Below, one piece after another: positions 10,894 through 22,445 of a stretch of DNA of 64,000 nt. This DNA is from Adiantum capillus-veneris. Lineage: Eukaryota; Streptophyta; Polypodiopsida; Polypodiales; Pteridaceae. Under the pieces are notes generated by a model, which did no database searches, was not told the DNA's origin, and saw only the letters and a program-made list of their open reading frames with translations. The translations under genes and the position numbers were made by a program. Positions within the stretch are counted from its first letter, which is position 1. Every line of letters starts with the position of its first letter. The stretch covers positions 103,026,912 through 103,090,911 of the forward strand of contig CM043963.1 of assembly GCA_014529385.2 (NCBI GenBank). The letters are read 5' to 3'.

Positions 10894-12755
10894 ATGACAC
10901 AAGTTGAGCAGAAAAAGAAGTATCAAGAGTTGAAAAAAGCTCTAAAGGAGATATATATGACAGAAATGGAAACCATTGAAGAGTATGGTAAAGATGTAAT
11001 GAATGTTCCATGCCATTACAAGAAATATACTCTCCAAGACCGAAAGATCATAGTTGAACAACCTGTCAAAGAACTACAAAAACAAGGCGTCCTATGAAGG
11101 ACCTAAAAATGCAAAAAAGATAGATCTCGTCGAACCAAGAGAAGATCCTAGATCTGCATACATTGCAAATGACCAGACAGAAGAAGAAGAAAATATTTTG
11201 TTAACCTTACTGAAAGAATACGGATCTTTGCTTGGTCATATAAGGATCTCAAGGATGTTGATCCAAAAATCTGTCAACATACCATACCCATGAGTGACGA
11301 TGCAAAACCAAGTAGACAAAGGCCATACACATATATGAGACATTTTTAAGAAAGATTAAAGAAGATATTGAAAGCTAAAGGAGGCCAAATTCATTTATGA
11401 AATTGAACAAACAAATTGGGTTTCTCCAATTGTGGTACTACCCAAGAAAATTGGAAAACTCCCGGTGTGTGTCAATCTTAAGAAAGTGAATGCAACTACC
11501 ATTAGAGATATCTTTCCTCTTCCAATCACTGAGAATGTTTTAGAATGAGTTGCAAGTAAAGAAGCCTACAACTTTTTAGATGGCTTTTAGGGATACAATC
11601 AACTTTTGGTTGATCCTAAGGACTAACATAAAACTACCTTTGCAATGGAATGGGGTATTTTTGCCGATGGCTTATGCCTTTTGGGTTAACTAATGCTCCT
11701 TCCACCTTTCAAAGATTGATGAGCCATGCTTTTAAAGAATATCTTAGGAATTTCTTGGAGGTATATATGGATGATCTATGCATACATTCATCAATCCGGG
11801 TTGATCATTTTGAACACCTCAAAAAAGCATTCGAAAAATGTGGACTTTATAGGATTTTCTTAAATCCTAAAAAGTGCACATTTATGGGTAGACAAGGAAA
11901 AAAGCTTGGACATATAGTGTCTAAAAATGGCATAGCTACTGATATGGATAAAATTCATGTTATTGCTGATTTGCCTAGACCGACAAATGTTAAGGGGTTC
12001 AAGCCTTCATGGGACATTGTGGCTATTACATACGGTTCATTTACATGTATGCTATGATTGCAAAACCCATGTATAGCTTGATTACACACTTTGAATGGAC
12101 TAAGACGTGTGAAGAATCCTTCATGAAGCTTAAGCAAGCTCTCACGTCACTCCAATATTGAAAGCACTAGATTGGAATACGATATTCCACATACATGTAG
12201 ATGCTTCCAATTTTGCCATTGGGTGTATACTAGCTCAACCAGGAGATTGGAAAATTGATTTTTCTATTTTTTATGCTAGCCGACAGTTGATCGAACATGG
12301 CGGAAAAGAAATATACCACCACCGAAAGGGAAGAATTAGGAATGATCTATGCTGTAAAAAAGTATAGATATTGCCTATTAGTAAACAAATTTGTAATCTT
12401 TGTGGACCACCAAGCCTTATTGTATTTGGTCAATAATCCATGCAGCATAGGAAGAATAGTGAGATGGTTCATCATTCTTATGGAATTTGATTTTACTGTA
12501 GTTGTGAAAAAGGGGACCACTCATCAAAGAGCAGATCATTTGTCAAGGATTGTTTCAGGGGAACCACCTAAAGGAGCAGACGATGATCTATCAGATGCAT
12601 ATTTGTTCTCCATTGAAATGATACCTCGATGGTCAGAAAATATGGTATCATTGATGACCATAGCTCAAGCGAATTCACAGATACCACTTCCTATTATGAT
12701 CGGATTTATTGAGCGATCGGCTATGTATCAGTTACTAGCTGGTAGGCTATACTAA
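10894..12755 (+). pseudogene. Reverse transcriptase and RNase H of element A
   Basis: RT copies element RNA into DNA; RNase H removes the RNA strand. The RT N-terminal part (about 11060-11600) is spread over frames and holds stops. The palm follows: '[16 protein letters not shown]' at about 11668 and the catalytic YMDD at about 11765-11776 (VYMDDLCIHS). RNase H begins near 12180 with 'HVDASNFAIGCILAQ' (catalytic Asp) and continues with the tether 'TTEREELGMIYAVKKYR' and 'DHQALLYLV'. At least three frame changes and several stops show it is dead. Residue patterns are Ty3 type. Confidence 0.85.
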
Positions 12756-12773
12756 AGAAATTGAGATGGAATA

Positions 12774-12980
12774 TTGCTATTATGCATTAATCCTGAGGAG
12801 AAAACCCAATACCTAAGTCAAGCACATATTACCATAGTAGGACTTCACTTTGCAGGCGAACAAACTATGCAAAGGATCTTGAGACTTGGAGTATATTGGC
12901 CAACGATGAGTAGTGATGTTCATTCTTTTGTAAAAGATTGTCCTCAATGTCAAAACAAACACCCATACCTCAAGTAACAT
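12774..12980 (+). pseudogene. First integrase zinc-finger module of element A
   Basis: This segment has an HHCC-type integrase N-terminal zinc finger: two His (HITIVGLH, with unusual spacing), the 'WPTM' motif and CPQC, ending at a TAA stop (12975-12977). It is followed by only about 130 bases and then a second, complete-looking HHCC module (from about 13185). Tandem fingers are unusual; one per integrase is normal. It could be an internal duplication or a family trait. Confidence 0.6.
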
Positions 12981-13058
12981 TTTTCCAAATGTCACCTGTT
13001 CCTAAGTGGAGTAACTATCGAGTTACTTACTTTATCGAGCCAAACATTTCCTAAGGAT

Positions 13059-14238
13059 ATGAGAAAACACCATCAAAGATCAATTGAAACTGAAGCAAGA
13101 GACTATGCTCTTATTGGAAACAAATTGTATCGGAGAGGTAAGGATCAACACTTGTGTCTTTGTGCAAATGAAAACGCATACATTCCTATTATAGAACAAG
13201 CACACGCTGGATTAGCTGGAGGTCACTTTTCTAGTGAGACCACTGCAAGAGAAATCTTAATGGCAGGCATATGGTGGCCAACAATTTTTGCAAATGCCAA
13301 ATAATATGTTCAAAGGTGTGATGCTTGTCACAACAAGAAAAAATGCCAATCTGTGTAGATAGCATGCCCTTAAGACCAATGATGGGGGCTAGAGCTTTTG
13401 CAACGTGGGGTATAGATTTTGTTGGGCTAATACATCCACCTGCTTATAGAACCCAAGCTCAATATATCATTGTAGCTACGGACTATTTCACCAAGTGAGC
13501 CGAGGCTAAAGCAAACTCAAAAGAATGATGCCAGAACCACCACCGCATTCTTATATGAGTATGTGTTCACAAGATATGGACTGCCAATATAAATTGTTAG
13601 TGATAGGGAAATTCATTTCCTCAATGAGGTAATCAAGTATCTGCTTAATGAATTTATGGTCATCCATAACAAATTTGCTCCCTATCACCCACAAGCAAAC
13701 GGGCAATTTGAGCATACAAATAAAATTCTTAGCTTGGTTTTCTACACCCTTTAACCTTGTTTATACTCTTGATGCCATATTGCCAATATAATTTCTATTC
13801 CCTACACTAAGGGTAGCTAAGAACCTTGAGTGGACTGGACATGAATTGTCAGAGAGACTTGAAGATTTAGAAAAGCTAGATGAGCAAAGGCTAACTGCTG
13901 TAGCTCACATCTATGCAAAAAAGCGGAAACAAAAACAGTTTTTTGATTCCCATCTAATTACAAAAATCTTCAAAAAAGGGAACTTGGTTTTAGTCTATTC
14001 CCTTAAGCAGCACATTCCCAAGTTTAAGAAAAAGGGAAATGGATCGTTTGTCATTAAAGATGTATCTCCAAGTGGAGTTGTTAAGTTGTCCACCCTAGAT
14101 GGTGAACCAATGGCTAATTGGATTAGCGGATGTCGATTAAAGAAGTATAATTTTCCACCAACCAATGAATTTCTAGAAAGAATTCATGCAGCTAAGCAAA
14201 GAAGGATAAAACATCAGCAGGTTATTGATGAAGCCTAA
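13059..14238 (+). pseudogene. Integrase of element A (second finger, core, C-terminus)
   Basis: Integrase inserts the cDNA into the genome. The second zinc finger has HAGLAGGH (about 13203), WWPT and CDAC (about 13321). The DDE core follows: 'WGIDFVGLI' (first Asp, about 13410), an Asp in the 'VSDRE' segment (about 13600) and 'YHPQANGQFEH' (about 13682), where the expected catalytic Glu follows a changed motif. Core frames are interrupted by several stops. The C-terminal ORF (13846-14238) has 'FKKGNLVLVY' and 'GSFVIKDV', typical of the SH3-like integrase C-terminal domain. Confidence 0.75.
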
Positions 14239-14289
14239 GAGGAAGCTCGACTTTGAGTACTCAAAAGAAAAGTTGCTGTCAAGAATCAA

Positions 14290-14850
14290 CAAATACCTAT
14301 TCCCATCAACACTCTGAAAATAGATGACCAAGAATGGGAATTGCAGAAAGATGAAGTGTCAACAGAGGATGAATGGCTGGATGGAATGGACCTTTGCATC
14401 AAAGTACAATTCAACAACCATAGCACAAATGCATTGGTTGATACAGGAGATCGAGTAGATGCAGCCAGTTATTCCACATACAAGAAAGCAACAAGTTAGT
14501 CATTGACAGTCGGAATAGTGACTATCAAAGGATGCAACAAGAACCCAACACCAAAATTGGGAGTGGTCAACCTAAATGTGATAGTACATGGATGTTCATG
14601 TCATCATCAGTTTGTATGCTTACCAGATGAACGTATGAATGAGACAATGATTCTTGCAATCTCATGGATGCGTACGTACATGGCAGTACCAGATAGGGAT
14701 ACCAATCATCTCAAGCTATCATCTAAAGGTGGACAACTCGTTGTTCCAATTGCACCAAAGCAAAGAGGAATGGAAAAGAAGTTACCAGCAGGGCAAACCA
14801 CAAAGCAAAAAATATTCTCCATCCTATCAGCAAGAAAATGCTACAAGTAG
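14290..14850 (+). pseudogene. Second retropepsin-like domain after integrase (element A)
   Basis: In one frame, broken by a TAG at 14498-14500, a DTG active-site motif (ALVDTGD, DTG at 14440-14448) is followed by a 'TIKGCNKNPTPKLG' turn and an 'AISWMRTY' segment in the place of the usual 'ILGxDWL'. This order is that of a retropepsin fold. It differs from the ordinary protease at 9.8 kb and lies 3' of integrase, where Ty3 elements normally have none. It may be a domain gained by this family, an env-position ORF, or the start of another degraded element. Confidence 0.5.
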
Positions 14851-15284
14851 CATGCAAGGAGTCAGAAAAATTTGGGTTCCAAAAGCACAGCTTAAGGATA
14901 AGCTGATTCAAATTTGGGTGCCCAAAAAATCATCTACTGTACCGAAGATGGTTCTAAGGTTCAAAACACAAAGAGGAACATCTGGGAGCAAGGAACCTAG
15001 CACAAAAGGGATTTGGAATAAAAAGGAGCACTTATCTTCTCCACAAATTGTAAAACCAATCAAGGAATGGAGAGTCTCAGAAGACTCAACCACACCATTC
15101 TGACCAAAGAAAACCAAGATATCAATGGCGGATAAAAGCTCGCCAACAGTCATAAGTGATACCTACAGCTGAGAAAATCAGTGTGCTAAAGCATCCTGAT
15201 GATACAATCAAACAAAGAGCACACAAACTACAAAGGACGGTCGCCAAGCAAGGTTTAAAATAAAAATAGCTTTTAGCTACTATT
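14851..15284 (+). other. 3' tail of element A, no recognised gene
   Basis: A Lys/Ser/Pro-rich open frame (14654-15103) overlaps the previous feature in another frame and has no motif I recognise. It is followed by untranslated sequence leading to the polypurine tract. Confidence 0.35.
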
Positions 15285-15298
15285 AAAAAAAAAGGGGA
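15285..15298 (+). promoter_or_regulatory. Polypurine tract, element A 3' end
   Basis: A run of about nine A followed by GGGGA directly precedes TGTCTGTTTG, a plausible LTR start. This is the expected primer site for plus-strand DNA synthesis. The LTR-like start at 15299 has no match near 3384-4292, so the pairing with the 5' LTR is unproven. Confidence 0.5.
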
Positions 15299-16780
15299 TG
15301 TCTGTTTGCAGTCACAAGGTGGCGTTTTATTTTGGAAGGCTCGGCATGCAGAGAGGTGGTGTCACTACTGAAGATTTCCAGGAGGTGTTGTGCCATTTAG
15401 ATGTAGGGTTGGCGCCATGCATGGGGGCAGATCTGCGAGGCTATGAAGAGGAGAGGCGGTGACCAAGGGAGGCCAGGGCCGGGATAAAAAAAAAGGACGC
15501 CTCCTTGTAGAGGGGGGGAGGGCTGCTGAGGAGGAGAAACACCATAAACAAGGGAGGCCTTTGATTATTGCAAGGGGAGTGCTGTCAAAACAACCAAGGG
15601 CCACCACTGCCGTGAAGGAAAAGAGGAGGGTGAGCATCTAGAGGGGAGGGAGCCCGTTATCCAAGAGGAGGTCCGACCAAGGATCTGTGCAAGGATTGAG
15701 GGGCCACCAGAAGCCATCGAGGAGGAGGAAACTGCTTGCAAGGTGGTGGTACTACAGTAACCTAGGGTTGAAGAGCTTCAAGAATCACAAGTGGAAGGCC
15801 CACCGAAGGGCCAACCATGCAGAGAACATAGTGGGGTTGAAGAAGTCAGAGATGGTTTCTTGATGAGTGGAGCCGTGAGCAGACCAGAAGGAGCCAAACA
15901 AGAGAAAGGAGATCATGGTCGTTTGGGGTTGCTTGGCATAGTAGAGAATGAGGGGGGCGTGCTCCAAGAATGGCACCATGGTGAATGTCTATTGTTGAAG
16001 AGATTACCTATCGATAACGAGATGTGAGGGATGCAAGAGGTCGGCTACATAGGGATGGTGGAGAGGCTACTGATGGATAGCTTAAGGATGGTAGAAGATC
16101 ACTAAGCAAGCTGAGCCATGCAGGCTTTGCAGAGTTGAGCGAGCAGTACTATATACATGAAATAAGGGGCAAGTTTCAGCCTTTTTTTGTAGGTCAACTA
16201 AGGAGACCTTGAAGAGGGAGAGCACCACTACAAGCTATCCAAAAGGGCCAACCATGTGGAGAGCAAAGCGGGGCTGCAAAGGCGACCTCTCAGGGGCTTG
16301 GAGAGCTGCAAAACGGGGTTGTAGTGGGTGAAGGCACATAGCCGCTAGGTCGTAAAGGGAGAGGGTTGTCGAGCTCTTGGTTGTTGTGGAGAATTGTGCA
16401 ATAAAAAACCCATAGTGCACATGAGGAGGAAGAGGGCTGCCAGCTAAGAGTTGCCTTTGAAGGAGAAGAAAGCCAAGGATCACACCAGAGCGGTTGATGC
16501 CATCATTGTATCTAGATGTTTTTTTTTTTGTGATGCATAGAGTTTTCTTGAGTGGTTTGAATTCAATCCACCTTTCCATCTAATCTTGTGCAGTGAGTCC
16601 GCGGTAACGTTGGCTCCGGATAGGTTGTGTGTAAGTGTACAGAGAGAGGAAGAGCGGTTATGTTTTTAGATTAGGGTTGTGTGATGTCCGACGGGTATAG
16701 CCTCCCAGTGTGGATGTGCTTACAAAGTTGGTGATTGTATGCATCAATGTGTGGGATACAGTTGATGGTTTGTTGATGGG
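15299..16780. other. G-rich non-coding region, possible LTR
   Basis: This region is much richer in G on the plus strand (GAGG and GGGAGG runs) than its neighbours. It holds only short open frames without domains. It follows the polypurine tract, so it could be an LTR of a different family or a large insertion. No direct copy was seen elsewhere in the window, although 49300-50030 has a similar purine-rich style. Confidence 0.35.
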
Positions 16781-16950
16781 TCTATTGTGCTGAAGTGCTC
16801 ATGTGTGAGTGTGTGTAGCTGTGATTGCTCAAACGCAAGCTATGCAGTGAAGGTTGTTTTGCAGAAAGTGTGCGTGCGTGTGAGTTTCTGTGTGGGTAGG
16901 GCTGCGGACTATTACCTTGGGCTATACAGAGCCAATGTATTGTGTGCAGG
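16781..16950. other. Junction region before element B, GT-rich
   Basis: A run of GTGTGAGTGTGTG-like sequence lies next to the 3' end of minus-strand element B. A minus-strand purine tract (GGGGGAAAAGGGAA, about 16957-16970) may be B's polypurine tract. The LTR expected beyond it is not recognisable. Confidence 0.3.
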
Positions 16951-16979
16951 GTGTTGTTCCCTTTTCCCCCATCCCAACT

Positions 16980-17990
16980 TGAGATAAGCTTCTTATACTT
17001 TCCAAGTGATAAGGTATTTCTCTTTGGATGAAGCCTAAGAAAAACCTTGTCACTTTCTTTAAATCTTCTTTCGGATCTCTTACTATCCACATATTTCTTT
17101 TGACGATCCCGAGCTGGTTGAATATCCTTTCAAATGGCTTTTGATTTTCCATTTTCTATCAGCATCTTCTTAGACGCTTCAACTCTGTTGGTAGGGTCAG
17201 AAAAGTTGAGTGGAGAGACACATTCTTGACCATACAAGTCACAAAATGGGGTCATACCAATGCTTTGATGATGAGAAGCATTGTAAGAATATTCCACGAG
17301 GTAAAACTTGAATCAATTGCTTAGGCTCTCTACTGCAATAAGCTCTAAGAATATCTTTGATGGCTTGGTTGACTTGTCTTGTTTGACCATCTGATTGAGG
17401 ATGGTATGCGGTACTAAAGTTTAATTCTCTTCCAATTGCCTTGAAGAGTGAGGTCCAAAAGTTTGAAGTGAACTTCACATCTTGATCGCTTACAATCTGT
17501 TTGGGAAATCCATGCAATTTAAAAGCAATGTCCGAGCGGTAAAGGTTGTCTTGACCGGTATGAGGTGCACACCTTTGTGAGTAAGTCAAACACTATCATA
17601 AGTGAATTATATCCTCATTGTATCATAGGTAATCCAATGACAAAGTCCATACTTATACACTCCCACTTGATTTGGGAATGTCCAATGGTTGAAGTTTATT
17701 GAGAAGTTTAGCTCTCTCAGCTTTAATCCTTTGACATGTCAAGCATTGATGAACATAGTGTAGAACATTTGTATTTTGCACAGTCCAATACAAAATTTTC
17801 CGTACGGCATCGACAGTCTTTGCATATCCTGGGTGTCCTGATGTAGAGCTATCATGGCCCTCAAATAAGATAGCCTTCTTTAAGTTAGGGTCCTTTGGTA
17901 CACATAACCTATCTCCATAATAGAGACAAGGTCCATCATGTGACAAGTGTAACATTGAAGGTATATTCTTTGAATTCCCAAATTGACCAA
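16980..17990 (-). pseudogene. Integrase of Ty3 element B (minus strand)
   Basis: Reading leftwards, the zinc-finger region has 'GHDSSTSGHPGYAKT' and 'CLTCQRIKAE' (about 17720-17890). The core has 'VSDQDVKFTSNFW' and 'YHPQSDGQTRQVNQ' (about 17360-17500), where the catalytic Glu position reads Gln (TRQ in place of TER). The C-terminal domain ends near 17000 with 'DKVFLRLHPKR', followed by a purine tract, so the chromodomain-type tail is missing or truncated. Frames change at least twice. Confidence 0.8.
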
Positions 17991-18149
17991 GGTTAAGCTG
18001 CCTTTGATACCTGGATCAAATGATGCAACTTCCTTAATCTTTCCAATGATTGGGTTGTTGGGTATAGATATAAGACTCAAAAAGGGTTTTTGACTGAGCG
18101 ACCATGTTTTCTGTTTTGGGATGATAGATAATATCAAAGTCAAACTCTT

Positions 18150-19550
18150 GTAAAATTTTAACCCATTGTCTTTATCACATATTCAAGGTTGCTTGGGTAA
18201 AATTCCACTTTAAGCTCTTATGGTCGGTTATAAGTCAAAACTTCATTCCCAATAAGTAGTGTCTCCATATCTTTAGAGCGTGAATGACTGCCAATAGTTT
18301 GAGGTCATGGGTGGGGTTTTTTGCATGACTCTTAAGCTTACAAGAGGTGAAAGCTATTGGTCTGCCTTCTTGAACTAATACTCCTCCAACTTCTATTCCA
18401 CTAGCATCAGTGACAACTTCAAAGGCCTAGTTGAAATCAGGTAACTTTAGGCACGGTGATGAAGTCAGATACTGCTCAAGTTGGTCGAATCTCTCTTGGT
18501 GTAGTGGTTCCCAACTTATCTTCACTCCTTTCTTCAAAAGATCGGTCAAGGGTAAAGCAATCACTGCATAGTCCTTTATAAAGATTCTACACCATCCTGT
18601 GATTCCCAAGAATCCTCTAAGCTCACTTGCATTTGATGGCTGATGTCATTTTAACAATGTCTTGAAATTTAGTAGGGTCCACTGAGATTCCTTCATGCAA
18701 AACAATTAATCCCAAATACTCAATCCTTGGAGTGAAAAATGAATACTTGCTCATCTTTGCATATAGCTTGTGTTCTCGCAAAATATCCAACACCTTTCTA
18801 AAGTGGTCTTCATGTTCCTCTTCATCCTTTGAGTAGATTATAATATCATCAAAGAAGACAAGAACAAAGTCATCTAGGTACGGCGTGAAAATATCCTCCA
18901 TCAATATATTGAATGTAGCCGGAGCATTAGTCAGACCAAATGACATTACTATAAACTCAAAATGCCCATATCGGGTGTTGAAAGTTGTCTTTGGAATATC
19001 TAATTCCGATATTCATATTTGATAATAACCAGATTTTAGATCTATCTTTGAGAAGACCTTGGAACCATGTAGCCTGTCCCACAATTCATCGATTCGTGGG
19101 ATAGGATAGTTGTTACCTGGTTTAGTTCTCTGTAATCAATGCAGAGTCTTAAAGTCCCATATTTCTTCTTCTGAAAGATTACTGGAGCTCCCCAACTTGA
19201 TTTAATCGGTCTAATAAATCCATGTTCTATAAGTTGAAGAAGTTGTTCTTTCAGCTCAACGACCTTTGGTAGTGCCATTTTATAAGGTCTCTTTGACACT
19301 TGCTCACTTCCTAGAAGAATCTCTATCTCATGATCAATCTCCCGATTGGGAGGGAGAGAGGTGAGATCTATAGGAAAGACATCTGAATATTGATGAAGCC
19401 AAGAGGGTTTTATAACGCTTAATTTTGGATCCATCTTGTTCAGCTTGACGACAAATATTTGTTGTCCATTCCTCATACCTTTGAGTATACGGTTGGCTTT
19501 AACTAATTGAATCTTTGAAATCCCATTATTTCTCGACTTGCTTAGCATGA
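18150..19550 (-). pseudogene. RT-RNase H of element B (minus strand)
   Basis: The RT N-terminal part (19042-19548) contains '[25 protein letters not shown]'-type fingers, preceded by a Pro/Asn-rich '[17 protein letters not shown]' segment. The palm (18623-18946) has '[16 protein letters not shown]' and the active site FFDD (VFFDDIIIYSK). The connection domain follows at 18427-18609. RNase H (18150-18430) is present only as fragments with stops. The order and residues are those of a Ty3 chromovirus-like pol. Confidence 0.85.
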
Positions 19551-19559
19551 CTATCTTTA

Positions 19560-19910
19560 AAGCTCATACTACCTAGGCCACAATGGATGCTAGCGTGATT
19601 CTTAGATAATCAATCCATCCCAAGAATTCCATCATAGATCCCAACTAGTAGGGTTCTAAAGAAAGTTGAAATAGCATGTCCTCCTGGTTCAAAGTCAAGG
19701 GCTCCCACAAAATGTCGTGATACCACAGTTTTTCCATTAGCCAATTCTAATATCATGGGTTTAGCTTGTTTTTTATTTAGGTTCAACTTTCACAAGTATT
19801 TTGGGGATAGAAAAGAATGAGTACTACCACAATCGATGAGGAGGTTAAAAGGTTTATCTTGATGGGTTGCTGGAATTTGAATAACAACAAATTGTCTTGA
19901 GCTCCAGGTT
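19560..19910 (-). pseudogene. Aspartic protease of element B
   Basis: On the minus strand, near 19800-19850, the segment 'LLIDCGSTHSFLS' carries the retropepsin active site as DCG (DSG is usual; DCG occurs in plant Ty3 elements). It lies between RT and gag as expected. Stops and frame changes break it. Confidence 0.65.
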
Positions 19911-19912
19911 TG

Positions 19913-20487
19913 TCAATAGCTGCATAAATTTGCTCTCTCTTCTTCTTCACCAAGGATAGGCTCTCCTATGACTGCATGTGCATAGGCATTCCTACCTTGA
20001 CCTCTTACAAAGGTTCTAGATTCTCTTCCTCGTCCACCACCTCGTCCAGTGTTATGTCCAAAAGGACGGTGTCTTTGATCTACTTCAGTTGTTGTTGCTG
20101 CTCTATTAGTAAAACGTGGACATCTGTTCCGATAATTTCTTACTCTCCACATTGAAAGCATCAAACATCTAAGCGTAAAGGATTTTGAGCATTGGCAGCA
20201 TAAGCTCTTTGTGGTTGTCCATTATTATTGGGAAGCGTTATTGGTCGTCTGACACCGTTAAAACTTTGAATTTGTTCAACTCTTCTTCTAATCCCTTGCT
20301 CCTTCATTAAGGGCTTAGCTCATAGTTAAGCATCTTGCACAGTAGTAGGTTTCATGGCTTCTAATCGTGAGCTGATTGGTTCTCTTCTACCTTGACAGAA
20401 ACGGGCTACCTGTTGCTCTATCGTCATTGGTAGAGCATAACGTCTAAGCCTTACAAACTTTGAGTAGTACTCTTCCAAAGTTAAACT
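19913..20487 (-). pseudogene. Gag C-terminal part of element B
   Basis: Reading leftwards from the insertion point at 20487, the capsid segment 'EEYYSKFVRLRRYA', 'TIEQQVARFCQG' and 'SSRLEAMKPTTVQDA' (20326-20480) is typical Retrotrans_gag. A Gly/Arg-rich linker (19960-20080) follows, with a decayed zinc knuckle (a 'NRCPRF' remnant at about 20110). The N-terminal half of the same gag lies 5.85 kb away, at 26341-26760, because element C inserted here. Confidence 0.8.
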
Positions 20488-20609
20488 TGTAAGGACATGG
20501 GTCCTATGGGCAAGGCCACCGGCATGGCCGAACAGTGTGTACGCTAGGGGGAGGCTATAAGATAGCACGGATGGGTGGAGACTAGCACACGCATTACCAC
20601 TGCCTTTCA
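20488..20609 (+). repeat. 5' LTR of chromovirus C
   Basis: This LTR runs from TGTAAGGACATGG to GCCTTTCA and is 122 bases long, very short for a Ty3 element. A TATA-like CTATAAGATAG at about 20554 is the likely promoter core. It matches 26221-26340. Confidence 0.93.
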
Positions 20610-20610
20610 G

Positions 20611-20622
20611 TGGTATTAGAGC
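20611..20622 (+). promoter_or_regulatory. Primer-binding site, initiator tRNA-Met
   Basis: TGGTATTAGAGC lies one base after the LTR and differs at one position from the usual plant site TGGTATCAGAGC. Confidence 0.85.
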
Positions 20623-21440
20623 TATTTTTGGGAGGAGGCAAAAAGCGGGTTGCATGTGCGTGAGACGTTTTGCTTCTCTCCCACTTTTCACAGATAGTGA
20701 CATCTCTGTTGTGCAGCAAAAGAAGACATGCACGCTTTCCTGTGCGCAATGCATGGACATATAGTGACAATCAACCGCGGCTGCCCCATCTACGTCCTCC
20801 ATAGCGCACGTCTAAGGTGGGCGACCAAGGCAAACTCGACCGACAACTTGAAGGCATCGAGGCTTCGAAGGCTTCCGTTGGCGCTGTTGGCTGCGCGTGT
20901 AGGAAGGCCCGCTTAACCCTTGTATGAAGGAGGGTTGAAGCCACCCCATGAGGGTAAGAGGCCAACACTTTACCATCAAGCTATTGACCCTTGTTGTGTG
21001 TAACAAAGTAAGATAGCCTACTTGTGTTGAAAGGAAAACCCAGAAGGAAAGGGAAAGCTTCAAACTTCAAGCAAGTAGCTTCCCCCTTCCTTCTCACTTC
21101 TTGGAGGAAGGCAAGTTTTCCTCCAAAATTTCTTTTTTCATCAAGGATGTAGCTTCAAAGTGAACAAAGTTCTTCACAAAAACGATGGGTTTTTGTGAAG
21201 AATCAACAAAGTTGTTCTTACAACGAACGACAAGTGAAGCGCAACCCAAATCATGGAGCATACAAAACACAAAGACTTCAATTTCACAAGGTACAAGTTG
21301 CCATTTTTTTCTCTCTTTGCATTAGTGTGTGTTTACCATGGCCAGTGAGGATATCCGACCTACACACACGTTTGATTTTGAGCACGTAGATCAAAATCAA
21401 GGCACCACGGGTGCGGCTGACACTAATATGCCTTGTAGAT
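20623..21440 (+). other. Leader of chromovirus C, no gene seen
   Basis: About 820 bases separate the primer site from the gag ATG, long for so small an element. Only short unrelated open frames occur. The region around 20800-20930 is GC-richer and contains CG-rich words, so an old insertion within the leader is possible. Confidence 0.4.
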
Positions 21441-22445
21441 ATGGCTGCTTTCAAGACTTTGGAAAATCGCCAAAGCGTACTTGAACGCAACCTCTCTGCA
21501 CTTAATGCAATTGTTACCAATATTACGGAGTTACTTGTGAAATTTATGAATTCACAGACGACGCAAGGAACCACAAGTGGCACGGTTCAAGGGAACCAAG
21601 CTCGCACGACTCAAGGAGTTCAAGAGACAAATGCTGCAGAAGGTAGCAATGCATTACTTAAGAATATCACCATTCCTGAATTTCACGAGGAAGAGCGTGA
21701 TTGCAACAAGGATGCGGTCGATATGTTCTTACACAAATGGAGTGATATTCATCGATTGAGACACACTTTGGATATAAATACGGCTGTGGAAACAAGTCTA
21801 TCTCTTAAAGGCAAGGCCTAAAAGTGGTGGATGACATTTCCAATAGATGCTCGTCCTCCGTCTTGGGCTGTGTTTCAAGCTTCTTTCTCCAAATACTTTT
21901 TGGACTCCAATGAAGAAGATAAGAATTGGTTAGCATGGGATGCATGCCGCATGTCTGGCCTCTCTCTCACACAGTACCTTTCAAAGTATCAAGAAATCAT
22001 ATTAAAACTAAAAGGTCTAGATGAATTCCAAAAGATACGGGGTTTTAATAGAGGTCTTGACAAAGACTATCGTCTTCATGTCAAGACCCAACATCCAAAA
22101 ACTTTGGAAGAAGCCATCAATCATGCCCAAAGATATGATGATGACCAAGAGAGAAAAGGAAATGTTCCCTACTCTAAGAATACTTTTGCTAAGAGCCAAT
22201 GGCGAGGTAGATCTTCCACATGTTCCAAGGGGAATAAGAGACAATCTACCTCTCCACGTCCACAAGAGGCAAGCCTAAGCACTCACGAGATACTCCACGT
22301 GGGTCTCTCAGCACTACCGATTTTGAGCGTGCAAAGAAAAACAATTTGTGTTTTAGATGTCTTTCGGACCAACATAACAATAAAAATTGTCCTCTTTTGC
22401 AAGGCAAAGAAAAGGCCATGCACACGATGCAACACCTCACATTAG
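21441..22445 (+). pseudogene. Gag of chromovirus C
   Basis: The ATG at 21441 opens a frame with a predicted coiled N-terminal region ('FKTLENRQSVLERNLSALNA'). The capsid region spans about 21660-22140 ('FHEEERDCNKDAVDMFLHKW', 'KWWMTFP', 'GLSLTQYLSKYQEI'). A TAA at 21819-21821 interrupts it just before KWW. A CCHC zinc knuckle (CFRCLSDQHNNKNC, about 22349-22390) lies in another frame, so a frameshift occurred near 22270-22340. Confidence 0.85.

Noticed and set aside
15459-15641. Open frames in the G-rich region (also 49555-49779)
   Set aside because: Short, Gly/Arg/Lys-rich, no domain, and explained by purine-strand bias.
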